DNA of 64,000 bases from Pseudevernia furfuracea (GCA_022315425.1 JAIUPT010000050.1:1648814-1712813), one strand, 5' to 3'. Counted from the first letter of the stretch, positions 31,915 through 44,031 are shown. Translations and numbers: made by a program. Notes: generated from the sequence alone by a model not told the origin.

Positions 31915-34551
31915 ATGGTGTTGCCCAACTTCCTTCAATCAAGCTACCAGACCTACAAAGAAGACACCGACTTCATTGCCAAATGGCTTGCCGTCAAGGC
32001 AAAGCAATGCGGCTATCCTGCCGACCTTCTCTCCCCACCTGATCCGCCTACCTCTTTGCCTCAACTAGCTCGCCCCTCCCAAAGACTCAAGGGAGCCGCA
32101 CGCAAGAAAGCCAAAAATGCGGCCAAAGAGAATTTAGCACCATCGACAGCTCCTGACAGCTCAGCAGATGTGCCCAAGTACACCATAAAAGTTAAAGACT
32201 TCACTGCTTTGGCTGAGTGTGTTGCTCGATTCACCAAGCCAGTGGTAAAAGTGCCCGTCGCCCTGGCCACGGTTCTCAACCGTGCCATAGAGCTTCGTCA
32301 GCAACATTACACCTGGTCTCGGGGCCAGGCAGAGTCCGAGCATAGCAACGAAAGCCATGCATATTTCCTCGGCGTCCTTGAGCGCACGCGCGAGATATTG
32401 AAGCCCCTTATGCCGTCTGAGATGATAGATGATTTCCTTTCAAAGCCATCGTCAAGGGTGAGTGGACAGGAAAAGTCAGACACACCGACCAATGCACAAA
32501 TCAGCAACATGTTTGACAACTTGGACATCCAAGAACCGTCTCAAACGTTCCTTGATGCGCCCGACGTTGAGCTGGCAACAGATATTGAGGCTGTTGGGGA
32601 GCCCGATTATGAAGCGGAAAAGCTGCACAGCATAGAGGAACAATACATGGCCACCCACTGTCTATTCCAGGACGTGAAGAACATCCGTTCCTTCCTTCGC
32701 CAGCTATGGACAAGTTATAAAGATGGCGACTTGAGTCTTGTTGCGGTCTCTATAAGCACAAATACCGCCATCGATTTTGTCCGCAGTATGGAGCAGGATC
32801 TCTTGCAGCAATTTCCGGACAAATCTGACTACGAAAGCATCATGGGCATCTTCTATGTCGCTCAGTGCCTCCATCGCGGTCACAACCCAAGCACCAAGCA
32901 ACGATCGGAGGACTCATTCAATTTCGAGGTTTATGATCTGGCAGAGGAGGTCATGGTGCCCACATACATCGTTCTTGAAAGTCTGCAAAGAATCATAACT
33001 CCAAACACTCTCCCGATTTACAAGCCGGGTTACTTCGGAGTTCGTAACACGAGAATCGATTGGGATAGAAAATCTGCCAGGGACAAAGTCCACGATGATC
33101 GCCTTGTTTTGATGGAAGCATTTCCCGACCTGATGCTGATGACTATGATCACTTCAAAGTCACCTTTAGCAGAGGATGAGCTGATACGAGGCATTCGACA
33201 AATGGCTCCAGGAAACACTATTCCACTTTGGCTTGTGTTCGCTGCTCAGTGCTTCCTTGACGCTCAACACGTTCTCGGTCAAGATATCGCCCGTGGGCAT
33301 ACACAACTTGTACGCATTGCCAACGCCATTAGCGCCTCTACCAAACTGAACCTGGATTTCCATCAATCACTCCGCATAGAGAACTGGCCCAGGCAGAATG
33401 ACTTTCAATTTAGTGAGAGCCTCAGAGTAATTGACCAGTGGGTTCTGAACGATATGGTGGCCGATAAGCTGAAAGTGGTAAGAGTAAGAGCCCTTGGTAA
33501 CCGATTTGGCAGACTGACACTTGGATAGATGAAAGAGGCCGCGACACTGCCCGCTCCGGAGCCTTTCCGACTCCTCAAACAGTATCCTCTACTCTGCGGC
33601 CTCTTCTCTTTTGCCATTCAAACAAGAGCACATGAGTTAGGAATTGATTTCGCTAACGCCTGGGGCTCAATCATGTACGCTGGTCACCTTTACAACGCTA
33701 CCCGGCAGGAGAAGTTCTTATCGAAAGCCTGGAAAGACATGGAAATGCTTATCGCATTACAAAGTACTGAACAATTCTTCGTTGGTGATCCTCCAATAGA
33801 CTTGGAGGGGTATCTCAAGCGCTTCCTCTTGAGCATGGGATACTCTGCTACTGCGTTTGCTAGTAATCGTAGACGAGGCGCCGCAAGAGCTTCTGTCAGA
33901 GGCCCAAGAGTTCTGTCCAAGTTGTGCCCCGCTGGTACGCTCTTCAAGGGGAGATATCTCAAAAATGATCGCGCAGTGACCTGGACGCCTGAAACCATCA
34001 AGTCGATAATAGAGGCAAAGATGGAGGACGATAGTGACAATGAGAATTTGGAGAAGAAGTCTACCAAAGTTAAGACCGCTGCATCTGGGTCGCTAATTCG
34101 CAAGCCCAAAAGAAACAGTAAATCGATACCAGCGACTGACTTTCTCGAAGACCTCGCTAATGCCCTACACGCCGAAACACTTGAACTCAGCGTCGACTAT
34201 TTACGTGTGCATAAGTTCTGTTGGATGCTCTTACGCAATGTTAACAAGGCGTGCAAATCTCAGTTGCTCGAGATGTATGGTGCAGGCTACTTAGAAAAAG
34301 AGAATCAGCTGCCCTTCGTGGTTGGATATATTTTCATGGCAGCGACGCAGACGAGTCGAGTTGCTAACTTACTGCTGCCTAGACGTGCTGGTTTTCAGGT
34401 TTCAAGCCGTCTATTGGCCACGGCCGCGACAGAACTTGAGTGCATGATTGAGACTGGCGCTGGAGAAATTGAGAGTAAGATCATTGCGCAGCTGGTTGGG
34501 GTTGTGGAGATCGACTTCGGCGAGCTAGAAGCTATGGATGCTCAAGACTAA
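31915..34551 (+). CDS. DUF6604-domain protein (861 aa)
   Basis: The N-terminus (SSYQTYKEDTDFIAKWLA, then CGYPADLL) matches the DUF6604 domain of Pezizomycotina proteins of unknown function. An in-frame TAG at 33526-33528 at first looks like a nonsense codon. It is, however, the 3' end of a standard 51 bp intron: GTAAGA donor at 33478, CTGAC branch, TAG acceptor. Exons 31915-33477 and 33529-34551 therefore join in phase 0 to one intact protein. A basic Lys/Ala-rich stretch (residues 58-72), an acidic middle (about 195-240) and a second basic segment with KKSTKVKT follow. No signal peptide or membrane span is seen, so it is probably nuclear or cytosolic. Function unknown. Confidence 0.85.
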
Positions 34552-36706
34552 GTGTGATTGCCAATTTCTTGGTCTCATGCTCTATGTTGTTGATGCAGAT
34601 AGGATGAACCTCCTTGACAGACATCTTTGAGGGGTCTGTAGCTCTAGTCAGAGTCCTCATCATTCACGCATGTACGCATATCCGTAGTCTCAAAGCCTCC
34701 GCAGCTATATGAATTGTCGCTAGCTATTAAAGCCACGAGCATTCTTTATAAAACGTGGGGATGCACTGCATTGGAAAGCCTCCTCTCTAACTTTCAAAGT
34801 GGCCTTCTCTAGCTCTCTTCTTATCGGTGCGAAGCTGTGGCTTATGGAAGTGTATTTCCCATGGACTTAAGACCTCGCAAACATTCATCTACATCTCCCG
34901 GGAGCGACCTTCTTGTTATTAGATGTGCTGTCGTTTAGTGGAGTACAACTCTATAGCCGCCGGAAGGGTTGTCGGAATAGAGCGCATAGCTGAGACCCTC
35001 CTACCATCTAGCCGCTGCACCGAGCTTCGCATTTCCTCCGATTCGAATAAATCAAGTCTTGATGGTGAAAGAACTTCTTTATTTGCCAAGACACTATGTG
35101 AAACTACCGAAGTCGGCCCCAGATGCGGCCGCCCGAGGGACATTTATCCAACTCTATTCTAAGGAAAATTGGCACAACGCGCATAATACATCAACCACTC
35201 ATCCTATAGGCCCGAGGCTTGCAGTACAATCAGCTCATCATTAGGTATCTCCCCCTACTCTCCTGGGGCATTTCATTTAATCGCCGATTGGCGAAGCACG
35301 CAATATGCTAGCGCATGACAACACGCTCTAGAACCCTCTCGCTGTCTGTTTACCTTCTTTATGTCTTGCACGTCAAGTAAAGCTTTTGCAGATCCGTCTG
35401 ATTTGCTGCCCCTTTTCATTAATCACATTTCAACATGATTCCAGTTCAGGAAGGATACGTGCTTCTTTGTCTGTTCGTCGTGCTACTTCCGAAGTCTTTG
35501 TCATCTTTCTGCACACCTTCATCCCCTTGCGGAGATTCAATGCCTCCACTACTCTCACAAGAGAGGCATCGCCTGTCTCGACCAAACGTCACCCCTGGCG
35601 GCTCAATTCCAGGAACCCCCTATGCCGAGGCTGGGCTACATCGGCTGGTGAAGCTAGCTCGAATAGTAAATTCAAACTTGCCATCTGTGCTCCAAATCGT
35701 TTGCGAAGATATGACACAATAAGCTAAAGCGTGTAAATACAGGTATACATGTCCTTCTAGGTTTAGGTATCGTATAACATCTTCCCTGGCTTTAGAGAGT
35801 CAGAGCACCGTGTGATCTTATACGGTGACGAATGAACACAGAGCTACTGAGCTGATATAGAGCGTAAAAAATGATATCCGCATTGCTTCCTTCCATGTGA
35901 ATGGCAGCCAACCGCAATGACAAAAAGCCCGCATCCGAGCCGACCTCTTTACCGTGTACTTGCAGATGTCTCATACAAGCCAGCTGGAAATATTACCTGC
36001 TCTACTCCACCCATTCCCATCGGCGATCAACGAGAAAAGGGTTGCATCCCTTCTTGCAGTTTCACTTGTGATGTCAGGCCACTGCTGTGGTTCCAGGTAT
36101 ACTAATCTCCACGGCCCAAAGCTATGGTCTTTCCACACCGGGTTGATCTCATACAGCAGAGCATTCCCAAGTTCTCTGCATGGCCCCGAAGAGGTCATCG
36201 GCTGTCGCTCCCATCCACAAAAGCTTCCCTTCTACCAATGATTTTCTCCCTTCGTCCACGGATGCGAAATCAACACCGCACGAGGCTGATATAGTCATCA
36301 GCTGCTAACCATCTTCGTGAAAGGTCCAATATGCCGACTTTGCCGGGTAACCACTTCCTACCAAGCCACTGTTGATGTCACACAGCGTGCCGAAAGTTGT
36401 CAACCGGATCAGCTGCCACGAAGGATGCCGAGGACAAGCCATTGCCATCAAAAGAGTCAAAACCCCGCTTTGGTTTCCCAAAAAGGAATACAATTTTTGA
36501 CGCTTTAAGGATGCCGGCAATGAGGAATGAGATTCCAAAGGCGTGCTTCCGTGTGACCGACTGTTTGCAACATATCCTGATACTACACATCCGGAACTTA
36601 TCAGTCTCTATCATAGAAAGACACAGCCAAGTATCTGCACGGACATACCGCACCACCCTAAATACCTCTAAATAGCAGACACTAGACAAAAAGTCTCACA
36701 TCCGGC
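34552..36706. other. Region between the DUF6604 and peroxygenase genes
   Basis: Mostly short unrecognised frames. The only weak candidate is the 95 aa ORF at 35435-35722. No RIP-type AT block. Confidence 0.4.
35435..35722 (+). CDS. Hypothetical 95 aa ORF with a hydrophobic N-terminus (doubtful)
   Basis: ATG-initiated frame in a good context (ttcaacATG). Residues 8-25 are hydrophobic (YVLLCLFVVLLPKSLSSF), possibly a signal peptide. The mature part has few cysteines and no recognised domain. Overlapping frames are open too. Confidence 0.22.
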   Translation: MIPVQEGYVLLCLFVVLLPKSLSSFCTPSSPCGDSMPPLLSQERHRLSRPNVTPGGSIPGTPYAEAGLHRLVKLARIVNSNLPSVLQIVCEDMTQ

Positions 36707-38290
36707 ATGAAGACGGTGTATCTTGCTTTAGGAGCGGGCCTCGTGGCCAGAGCTTTCGGAGGCTGTCCATTTGAAATGTTGAAACGCTCTGGAATGCTCA
36801 CCGAAGCAGACCTTGCGAATTTGAGGCTGTCAAGCGGGACCCTAAAGCCGCCGAAGCACTTTTCCAAGCGCACAGACGTGAAGCTGCTCCAGCTCCAAGC
36901 CCAGCCGGCGTTGTTGGACCAGTCGTGAGTGGTGTTCTCGATCTACCCAACGGCGGAGGTCTTCGTAAGTCTCTCATACCTAAAGTTTTTCAACGCAATC
37001 GTTTGACGTATGGTGATAGTCAACGGAGTGCTTCAGAAACTTACTGGGGAACTACAAGCCGTCGATATACCTACTCCCCAGATCATTACCCTCGAACAAA
37101 TCCCGGGGAACGATCCTGCACATCAATTCCAAGCCCCGGGCAAGACTGATGTACGGGGCATCTGCCCAACCTTGAATGCCCTCGCGAATCATGGTTACAT
37201 TTCTCGCAACGGTATCACGAGCTTTGCAGAAGCAGCTAATGCTGTGCAAATAGATTATGGCTTCGACTACAGTCTTAGCGTCTTCCTCTCAGCTCTTGGA
37301 CTCATGGCTGGCGGCGATCTTGTTTCGGGTAAATACACCATTGACGGCGCCGATGCCCGCGTTCCAAATACTATCGGTCCTGCTGGTGGTCTCGACAAGC
37401 ATGGCGTCTTTGAGATCGATGGAAGCATCACCCGCGAAGACGTCCATTTCGGAAACAATGCCAATTTTCTCCTTCAACGACGGCAAGAATACTTCAACGA
37501 GACCTCCCAGACCGGTGGACTGTTCAATCAAAAATTGAATGCTATCGACAATGGGTACCGTTATGACATCTCCAGAGAAACAAACCCAGACTTTCTCGCT
37601 GGTGTCATCTGGTTCGCGGTCTCCCATGCAGAGCGCGTTTTCGTCTACGAGGGTCTAGCCAACGGCACCACAGGCATCCCCGACTACAACAGCGTTGCTC
37701 CATTCTTCCTCAACGAGACCTTCCCCCCCAATTGGTACCGTCGCGGTGTCCCATTCACCCTTGCCGGCGCTATGACCCAAGCCGTTGAAATGTTCCAGAT
37801 GAATCCCCGCGAGGTTGGAGGAAACGAGGGGCTCGGCAATTTCGTCCCCCTTGGCCTAAACCAGACGAACCAGACGCCGCAGCAGGTGGGTTGTTTTATC
37901 TTGGAGAACATTCTTGATGTCGCCCCTGACCAGCTTGCTCCCGTCATCTATGACAACTTCGAGCTGTACACGAGCTTCATCAAAGGTACCTATTGTCCTC
38001 CCTACTCCGCATTGCCAGAAAATAAGGATCTGACATAAAGCAACCTGTCAGGAGTCATCGCCCCTTTCTTCATCGATGACGGCTATTTCAATTGCAACAC
38101 CGCCTTGAATTTCGTCAAGCCCGGACAGAGCGCTGGAGAATCCGGCGGCAGCGTTAGCTCATCAGGCTCCCCGGTTTTTTTCCCACCTGCCACTCATTCC
38201 TACTGTCTTGAAAATCGCTGATAACTGAAAAAGGTCAATGGTGCCTACCCTGGCATTGGCGTCATCAAGCCAGACTCCGAGCCTAGTTAG
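36707..38290 (+). pseudogene. Secreted heme-thiolate peroxygenase (chloroperoxidase family), frameshifted in exon 1
   Basis: Four exons fit: 36707-36964, 37020-37985, 38052-38173 and 38234-38290, giving about 467 codons minus one base. A signal peptide (MKTVYLALGAGLVARAFG) is followed by GCPFEMLKRSGMLTEADLA. At about 36818-36820 one base is missing, and the correct reading (FEAVKRDPKAAEALFQAHRR) continues in another frame. The haem ligand Cys is in RGICPTLNALANHGYISR. The acid-base motif is EIDGSITRED, where EHD or EGD is more usual. The C-terminus VNGAYPGIGVIKPD is typical. Apart from the single missing base everything looks intact, so the loss is recent, or the base is a sequencing error. 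Confidence 0.85.
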
Positions 38291-38639
38291 ATTAGATGTT
38301 GGGCGGCGCTTTTGAGGCTTATCGCGTAGTCGGTCTTCAACAGACGACTACTGGCGAAGGTACCTTGCTGAGCTTGAGAACAGCCTTTTCAACAATGGCT
38401 TGATTCATGCGTCAATTTGATCAACAGATGTCCATTTAGTTGAAACCTCTCTTGGAATAGGCCCCCGTTGCTCGAACTGCTTGATTTATAGAACCTAGTA
38501 TGCTGCTTGACTAACGAAGACGACAAGTGATTCCCGAAGATCTGTTTCGAAACTCTTTCCCAACTCGCAACCCAGCTTTATATCCTCTCTCAAACGTTTT
38601 ACCCCCTCCATCACCATTCCTTCCTCTTTCTTGCTCAGC
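38291..38639. other. Spacer between peroxygenase and MDH relic
   Basis: No independent gene. The right part (from about 38510) may hold decayed C-terminal codons of the malate dehydrogenase relic on the minus strand. Confidence 0.4.
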
Positions 38640-39345
38640 CTTTTCAGCGGATTCGCAATCCTAGCAGCTCCATCTACCTGTTTGCGTAGTCAGCATTTTC
38701 CAATGATATCATTGTCTCGGCATAAGACTTTGGCTTTACTTGCCGCATATTTAACTGGGGCGGAGAAATAGTCCACTCCGATAGCCGATGCGATCTCGTT
38801 CCCTCCCCTCGATGTCAGGCATGTAAACGAAACTACATTCCCGCATCCCTTTTTCGCCTTTTAGCGCCCGGTATACTCGCTCTGCCATCCTGGTCGTACA
38901 ATTAGCATGTTTGATTTACTATGTTTTTACAGGCAGACGGTGAAGAATACCGGAATGTAGCGTAGGCAGTCAATAATGTTACGCCGCTTTTCTTGTCCTT
39001 CGCCAAAAATACTTCCTCTTCAGGATTTCTGCGGCAAATGGTGTAACCGCGTTCACGGGGTTGAAGACAATCATGATGACGGCTTTTGGGCAAGTTTTCC
39101 CACAGCTGGAGATGAGAGAGCCGACGATATTGGCGCTGTACTTTAGGAGATCGTTTCGGCTTGTGAATACGGCGCCGGGAATGACTGAGCGGATTGGTTA
39201 ATCATATTCACCCAACGCTTATGCGGGGTTCTTGGAGGGGTCTTACCCGAAGGACCAGCGGCGACGATGACCATATCAGCGCCTGTGAGGGCTTTTGTGA
39301 GGCCGTTGTCGATGGCTTTGTAGCCATTGATCACCTGGTCGTGCG
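38640..39345 (-). pseudogene. Malate dehydrogenase relic
   Basis: Read on the minus strand in order: GYKAIDNGLTKALTGADMVI, YSANIVGSLISSCGKTCPKA, VIMIVFNPVNAVTPFAAEIL and GGNEIASAIGVDYFSAPVK. These are the middle and C-terminal parts of an NAD-dependent malate dehydrogenase of the mitochondrial/glyoxysomal type, including the NPVN segment. The N-terminal Rossmann GxxGxxG strand and the catalytic His region are missing or unreadable, and the frame changes several times. A 62 bp intron with GTAAGA...CAG (39185-39246) is retained, so this is not a processed cDNA copy. The housekeeping gene must be elsewhere in the genome. Confidence 0.75.
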
Positions 39346-40010
39346 CTGCTTAGTACATGGATTTGCAATCGAGGACCGTCTCACTCGGCCACATCTTCCT
39401 CGGACATATTTCTAACGCAGACGCCAGCCGAAAATGTGTCTCTTTAGCATCTCGAGGAATATAGGTTCCCCCTCCTACTAAACATCTTGTTCTCGTCATC
39501 GCTCTCTTAATTGTGTATTCTGTTTGATCTCTAGAACTTTTTGGAACTTTATATTAGGCAACTATCTACGATACTATTAATAGGATAATACACGCACTCG
39601 CGCTTCTCCGCTTTCGATAAAATATGCTTCAAATACCGAGGCATAGGCAATATTACACAAGTGTCACTCGCCAGCTCATTGACAGCTTGCTCTCAGATCG
39701 TACTTCATATCATTATGAGTGCAGCGTGTATGGATTATCAGGCTATCCACTATCTCAATAAATGCAAGCTTCATCTATTCGCTATCGTCGCACCCAACAA
39801 GCAAGATTAGTCGGGCTTAAAATCTCAAATCGCAAGCTAGTGCTAAAGGAGTGTTCCTGCAAAAAAATTCCAAAAATCCAAAAGGCCGTGTTTGTGAAAG
39901 GAGTGTGTCGGAAAATTCATGCGTGTATCCGTTTTCAATCTCCGTCCCTCGCTCCCAGCATCTTTCTCCTCCCACTGTCCTTCACAGTCTTCACGCGCGT
40001 CCTATCAATC
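39346..40010. other. Intergenic region
   Basis: Moderately AT-rich, no gene. Contains the 3' region of the three-exon gene on the minus strand. Confidence 0.4.
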
Positions 40011-41452
40011 TCAATGGCGAAGGCGTTTTGAGTCAGGCTTTTCCCTTCTTGCCACCCCGGGCTTTCCTGGTGATGGTGACTTCGAATTGGATTCTCGTGC
40101 TCTCCCTTTACCTTTTTTGTTCATGTCCTCGTCCTGAGCTTCTGTGGATTGACCTTCGTTGCCCGCCCAGTTCACCATTCTCATATAATCAACGTCTTGT
40201 CCTTCTGGTGACCCGAAACTAAGTTCTTCTGCCCTCTCTTTACCCTTGCCCTGAGCTTCCAAGGGTTCGGGGTCGTAGGCCCTCCAATCATTATCATCGT
40301 CTTGTCCTTCTGGTGACCCCAAACTAAGTTCCCGTGCCCTCTCCTTACCCTTGCCCTGAGATTCCGGGGGTTCGGGGTCGTAGACGCTCCAATCCGTCGG
40401 ATCGATGATATTGTCAGAAGCCGTTGCTTGCAGTGATATTGCGGCCATATCTGCAGTTGTCGTTGATACGAAGTCGCTGAAATTTTCAGAAGCGGTTGCT
40501 TGAACGGGATCGCTGTTTGAATCGTAAGCATGACCTCCTCCCCGTCAATAGGACTTGGATCAACTCACATAGTGCTTCCCCCTGGCAAACACTGCTTCTG
40601 CAGTTCTTGAGCCTTTCCTCTGAAAAACCCTTTGTGCCGGGGCTCCAATATTGGACCAGCCACCAGCTTGGCAATCTCGAAATCCGGATTTCTTGTATTC
40701 GTGAAGAACCGATATGACGCCTCGGTATCATACCCGTAATATGTATTGACAAAATTTGCGGTATGATGACTGGCTATATCGTTACCTTCGCTGTCCTTGC
40801 ACCAATTGGCGATAGCGTAAATAAGGTAGACTTGATCATCTCGCAATAACCGACTATTTATCTGCGGCCTATTTATCTGCGGCCTATTCCGGTGATGATC
40901 CCATGCCAAAGCTGTCAACCTGTCTATGCTGCAGGGAAAAAAATCGGCGAGTCAGCAACATTCCTGTTCACAGATCCGCATTTGAACTCACAATCCACTA
41001 AGACATCTACATACTTCGCTGACTACAGGATCCTCCAGGAGCCGAGCAAACGCGGATCCGACTAAATGTTTCAATATTTCTTTATCCTGATCGGTCAGAT
41101 TTTCGAGGCAATCCTGAATCTTTTTCTCGGGCTTTTCCAATGTTCTGAGAAGAATTAATAGTGGCCTCCAGCTGATGCTCTCGTTGTAGAAAATGGACAT
41201 CAAGCCTAGAAGCTCTTCTTTAACTAGTAGTCTTTCATCAACTTTGAACCACCAGTAGCCAGCGTAAGCTAAAGAGAACAAATGAACGGGCATGGGTCGT
41301 CCTAAGAATTTGGGCATAAGCTTTTTATCCAAACTGGTTTTTGGGCATTTGTTAATAAGCTCTTGGGCTATTTGAGACTCATTGCTTGGTCCTTCCCCTC
41401 TTGAACGCACTTCTTCCTCTGACGGGAGCTTCGGGGCGAGATTGCGCGGCAT
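40011..41452 (-). CDS. Unrecognised 440 aa protein with C-terminal charged repeats
   Basis: Three exons in transcription order: 41452-40992, 40928-40569 and 40512-40011, with introns of 63 and 56 bp (both GTGAGT...CAG) joining in frame. The N-terminal two thirds are helical and of no family I know (LEKPEKKIQDCLENLTDQDK; QVYLIYAIANWCKDSEGND; RFFTNTRNPDFEIAKLVAGP). A 15 bp tandem duplication in exon 2 doubles NRPQI (about residues 168-177) without breaking the frame. The C-terminus has two adjacent 35-residue repeats (about 314-348 and 349-383) with D-W-x-x-YDPEP and QGKGKERA, and ends in a basic tail (about 405-440) that could be a nuclear localisation signal. It is likely nuclear; function unknown. 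Confidence 0.65.
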
Positions 41453-41686
41453 GTTTGGCAGAGATTCTTTTTGAATGAGACAGATGCAGTGTCCGTCTCC
41501 AGAAAGAGGTTCGGTGAAGGATGATGATGCTCCCAGGCCGGGGTGATTTTTAGAGATAGAACCGGCAGGGGAAGATCGGTACTGAGGTCGTCTTATGAGG
41601 AGTGCATGAGCAGATGAAAGAATCTGCTAGAGGTGTGACACAGGGAGAATAAGAACAAAAACAGCAGATGGAGGGAAGGAACCCAG

Positions 41687-41694
41687 CTTTTATA
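41687..41694 (-). promoter_or_regulatory. TATA box of the 440 aa gene
   Basis: Minus-strand TATAAAAG lies about 235 bp upstream of the start codon at 41452. The transcribed leader between is consistent with a fungal 5' UTR. Confidence 0.45.
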
Positions 41695-41699
41695 GAAAG

Positions 41700-43029
41700 T
41701 TCAGGCGTATGAGACGCTCAATGTTTTGAGTAAAGTATTCGGAGGCATAAGGGGTCGAACGTGAGATGTGCCGTGAGAGCCCGGATGCTACATTGTATTA
41801 CACATTGAAGGAGTACATCTTGTTTGAGGTCTGTAGTAGAAACATAGCCAAAACGAAATTCATTAATCAAGGTGAAACGATTTACTTGTTCAATCGGATC
41901 TTATTAACTCTGTCTTCAGGTTGCGTTTCGAATCGTTGGCTGCTCGCTCGTTTCAACGGGAAATTGTTTCAAGCACGCCCTCCTCACAAATCTTGGCAAG
42001 TAGAGCATCACAGCCCACGGTTTTACCCACGATGTTTTTAATTGAAACAACCTTTGAGGCTAAATCGCAATCTTGACGCCGAGGTTCCGATGCATTTTTG
42101 AAATGGCTTCTTTGGGTGACAAAACTACTCCGGATACGCTATGATGCCCAACTTGTGTCTTCACATTGACGCCCGCGCCTGTCTCGTAAGAGATTCGATC
42201 ACGGTGTCCGAAGCTCGAAAGCTCAAATGCAAGGAGCTGGTGTCCCACAACAATTCATCTCAAGGCGAAATTTCTAAAATAAGAGCGACCTTCGAGACTA
42301 AGCTTTTGCACAACGGGTCCTTGCGTCTTTGTTTGACATTGCTTATGTATCTTGTCACAGCATTAGCAGCCTGATATAAACTAAAGTTAGAAAATAAGTC
42401 TTGCTTATAAATGCGATCACGAGATCAGCCCTAAGTGAGCAAATAACAGGCAGTGATATGACCAAGAAGACCAATAGCGGACCGTCCCCGTATGTCGGGA
42501 CAACCTTCACGGCAGGGTCTTGCACGCCTGAAACTTTATACACTTTTCAGACAGCATTTTCAACACTCAGACCCACTTCAGACTGAGAAATTCTCTTCGT
42601 CATTAATGACATGATCGCTCTTGTCGTCTAAACGATCGAGAAACGCTTCTGCAACGTCAGAGGCTCGAAGCTTTCGAATTTCAGGCGCTTATGCCCTGTA
42701 AGCGTCGTAGTCAATCGTATAAACGCCTTTGAGTTCGAGATAGGGCTGCCTTCGTGTTGCGCTCTGACTTAGAATCCCTATACTTGAAATATTGAGTAAC
42801 AGCAGGGCGAAGAATGGCCGGGATGATAAGGCAGCAAGTCTGAATTTTCTGTAAATGCTGGGCTCCTGTTATTCATCTGCTATTTCTCTCTCTATACTCC
42901 TCATCACACAGCTTCAGCATAGCCTTTCACCGACTCACACAATTCCCATAAGACTTCATCAGCACACTTCATCAGCACACTCCTTCAGCATATTAACCCA
43001 TCTGCTCACACAGTCATCATAAGATACAC
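41700..43029. other. Region without a recognisable gene
   Basis: Short frames only, including a 62-codon minus-strand frame at 42060-42248 of unclear status. At 42850-43010 a C/T/A-rich leader-like stretch carries a short tandem repeat (acttcatcagcac twice, near 42953-42980). Confidence 0.35.
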
Positions 43030-43530
43030 TCAGCACATTCTGCACTTCTGAGGCCTACCACGCAGTGCTAGCAAGGCAAACACGATCACCACGGTCCTTT
43101 TATCGCCAAATGACGAGGCAGCCAGCAACGCTTTTTGGCAAGTTGGTGCGGAAAGTGGGCTCACAGCGGCAACAATCGTTGTGCGCAAGTCTCGAAGTCG
43201 CAGGAACAGTCTCTGCTTCCGAGATTCGTCGTCAGGTTCGGGCATGAAGTCGAACAAGTCGTGCTGGCGCAGGGAGGCTGGTGACACAGTGCTTGAGCAG
43301 TTGCGGATGTTGAGACTCCCATGCACCAAATACGTCGTGACACGATACGCGGTCTTAATGTCAGTGAATTTCGAGAGATCAAAGGTTTGAATTGCATATG
43401 AGGCCGAAAAGAATATACTCGTGTTGAATTTGCCGGTATCTAGGACGCAGACTTTCAACTTATACTCGGTAGAATATATATTCTCGAGTCGCACTGTTAG
43501 CGTATGCAGAAAATGCTGAAACCCTTGACG
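43030..43530 (-). CDS. Possible 3' part of a truncated gene (doubtful)
   Basis: A 167-codon open frame without an ATG at its upstream end, where it runs into a poly-A/AT-rich tract (43530-43625). The first 100 residues look protein-like (VRLENIYSTEYKLKVCVLDT; YAIQTFDLSKFTDIKTAYRV); the end does not. I recognise no family. Confidence 0.25.
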   Translation of the reverse strand, partial: RQGFQHFLHTLTVRLENIYSTEYKLKVCVLDTGKFNTSIFFSASYAIQTFDLSKFTDIKTAYRVTTYLVHGSLNIRNCSSTVSPASLRQHDLFDFMPEPDDESRKQRLFLRLRDLRTTIVAAVSPLSAPTCQKALLAASSFGDKRTVVIVFALLALRGRPQKCRMC

Positions 43531-43923
43531 CAAAAAAAAAAAGTTATCTTCTATATAGTCTCTATAGTTAAATTATTAATTATAATCTATGCGTAAAATA
43601 TTTATATACGTAAATACGAAAACCCGATTATTCGTTCGCTACCCATGCCGCGAGTGAGCCTTTATCACATAACCTCGGGCAGTGAAGCTCATATGCTGAG
43701 ATACGGTATAGCAACACACTCCAAAACTTCGGATTTTACTCCATCGACGAGACTCAATCGGATCGCCTGAACTTGTCTTTTCAAGCGACCGCGCAAGCCT
43801 TCAGCGTTCCCTTCAAGGATTTAATAACTTCATTCTAACAACAACCGCTAGAGCCAACGACTACTACCCCTCTAGAGATGTGCATAACGTGAGCCATCGC
43901 TTCACATGTACCGCGGGAGATCA

Positions 43924-44031
43924 ATGCTGGTAGAAGATGTAGCTCACGCCATGCTTCCGCAGCTCGGGCAGGGCGCCGCATAGGCAATCGAAGACGGAGC
44001 TGCGCTGAGAATTCTACTTCAGGGCATCACA
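43924..44031 (+). pseudogene. FAD-dependent monooxygenase fragment
   Basis: The frame reads MLVEDVAHAMLPQLGQGAA, stop, AIEDGAALRILLQGIT. This is the conserved GDAAH...QGAxQAIEDA block near the FAD-binding C-terminal part of salicylate-hydroxylase-type flavin monooxygenases. The stop (TAG, 43981-43983) replaces the expected Gln CAG, a C-to-T change. The first Gly/Asp of GDAAH are Glu/Asp here. Only about 36 codons are readable; flanks are degraded. Confidence 0.65.

Noticed and set aside
31915..33528. Premature TAG in the DUF6604 gene
   Set aside because: The TAG is the acceptor end of a canonical 51 bp intron (GTAAGA, CTGAC, TAG) in phase 0, so the gene is intact.
36707..38290. EID in place of EHD/EGD as proof of an inactive peroxygenase
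   Set aside because: I recall EIDxSITR-type variants in related fungal family members, so this alone is weak evidence; the frameshift is the lesion that matters.
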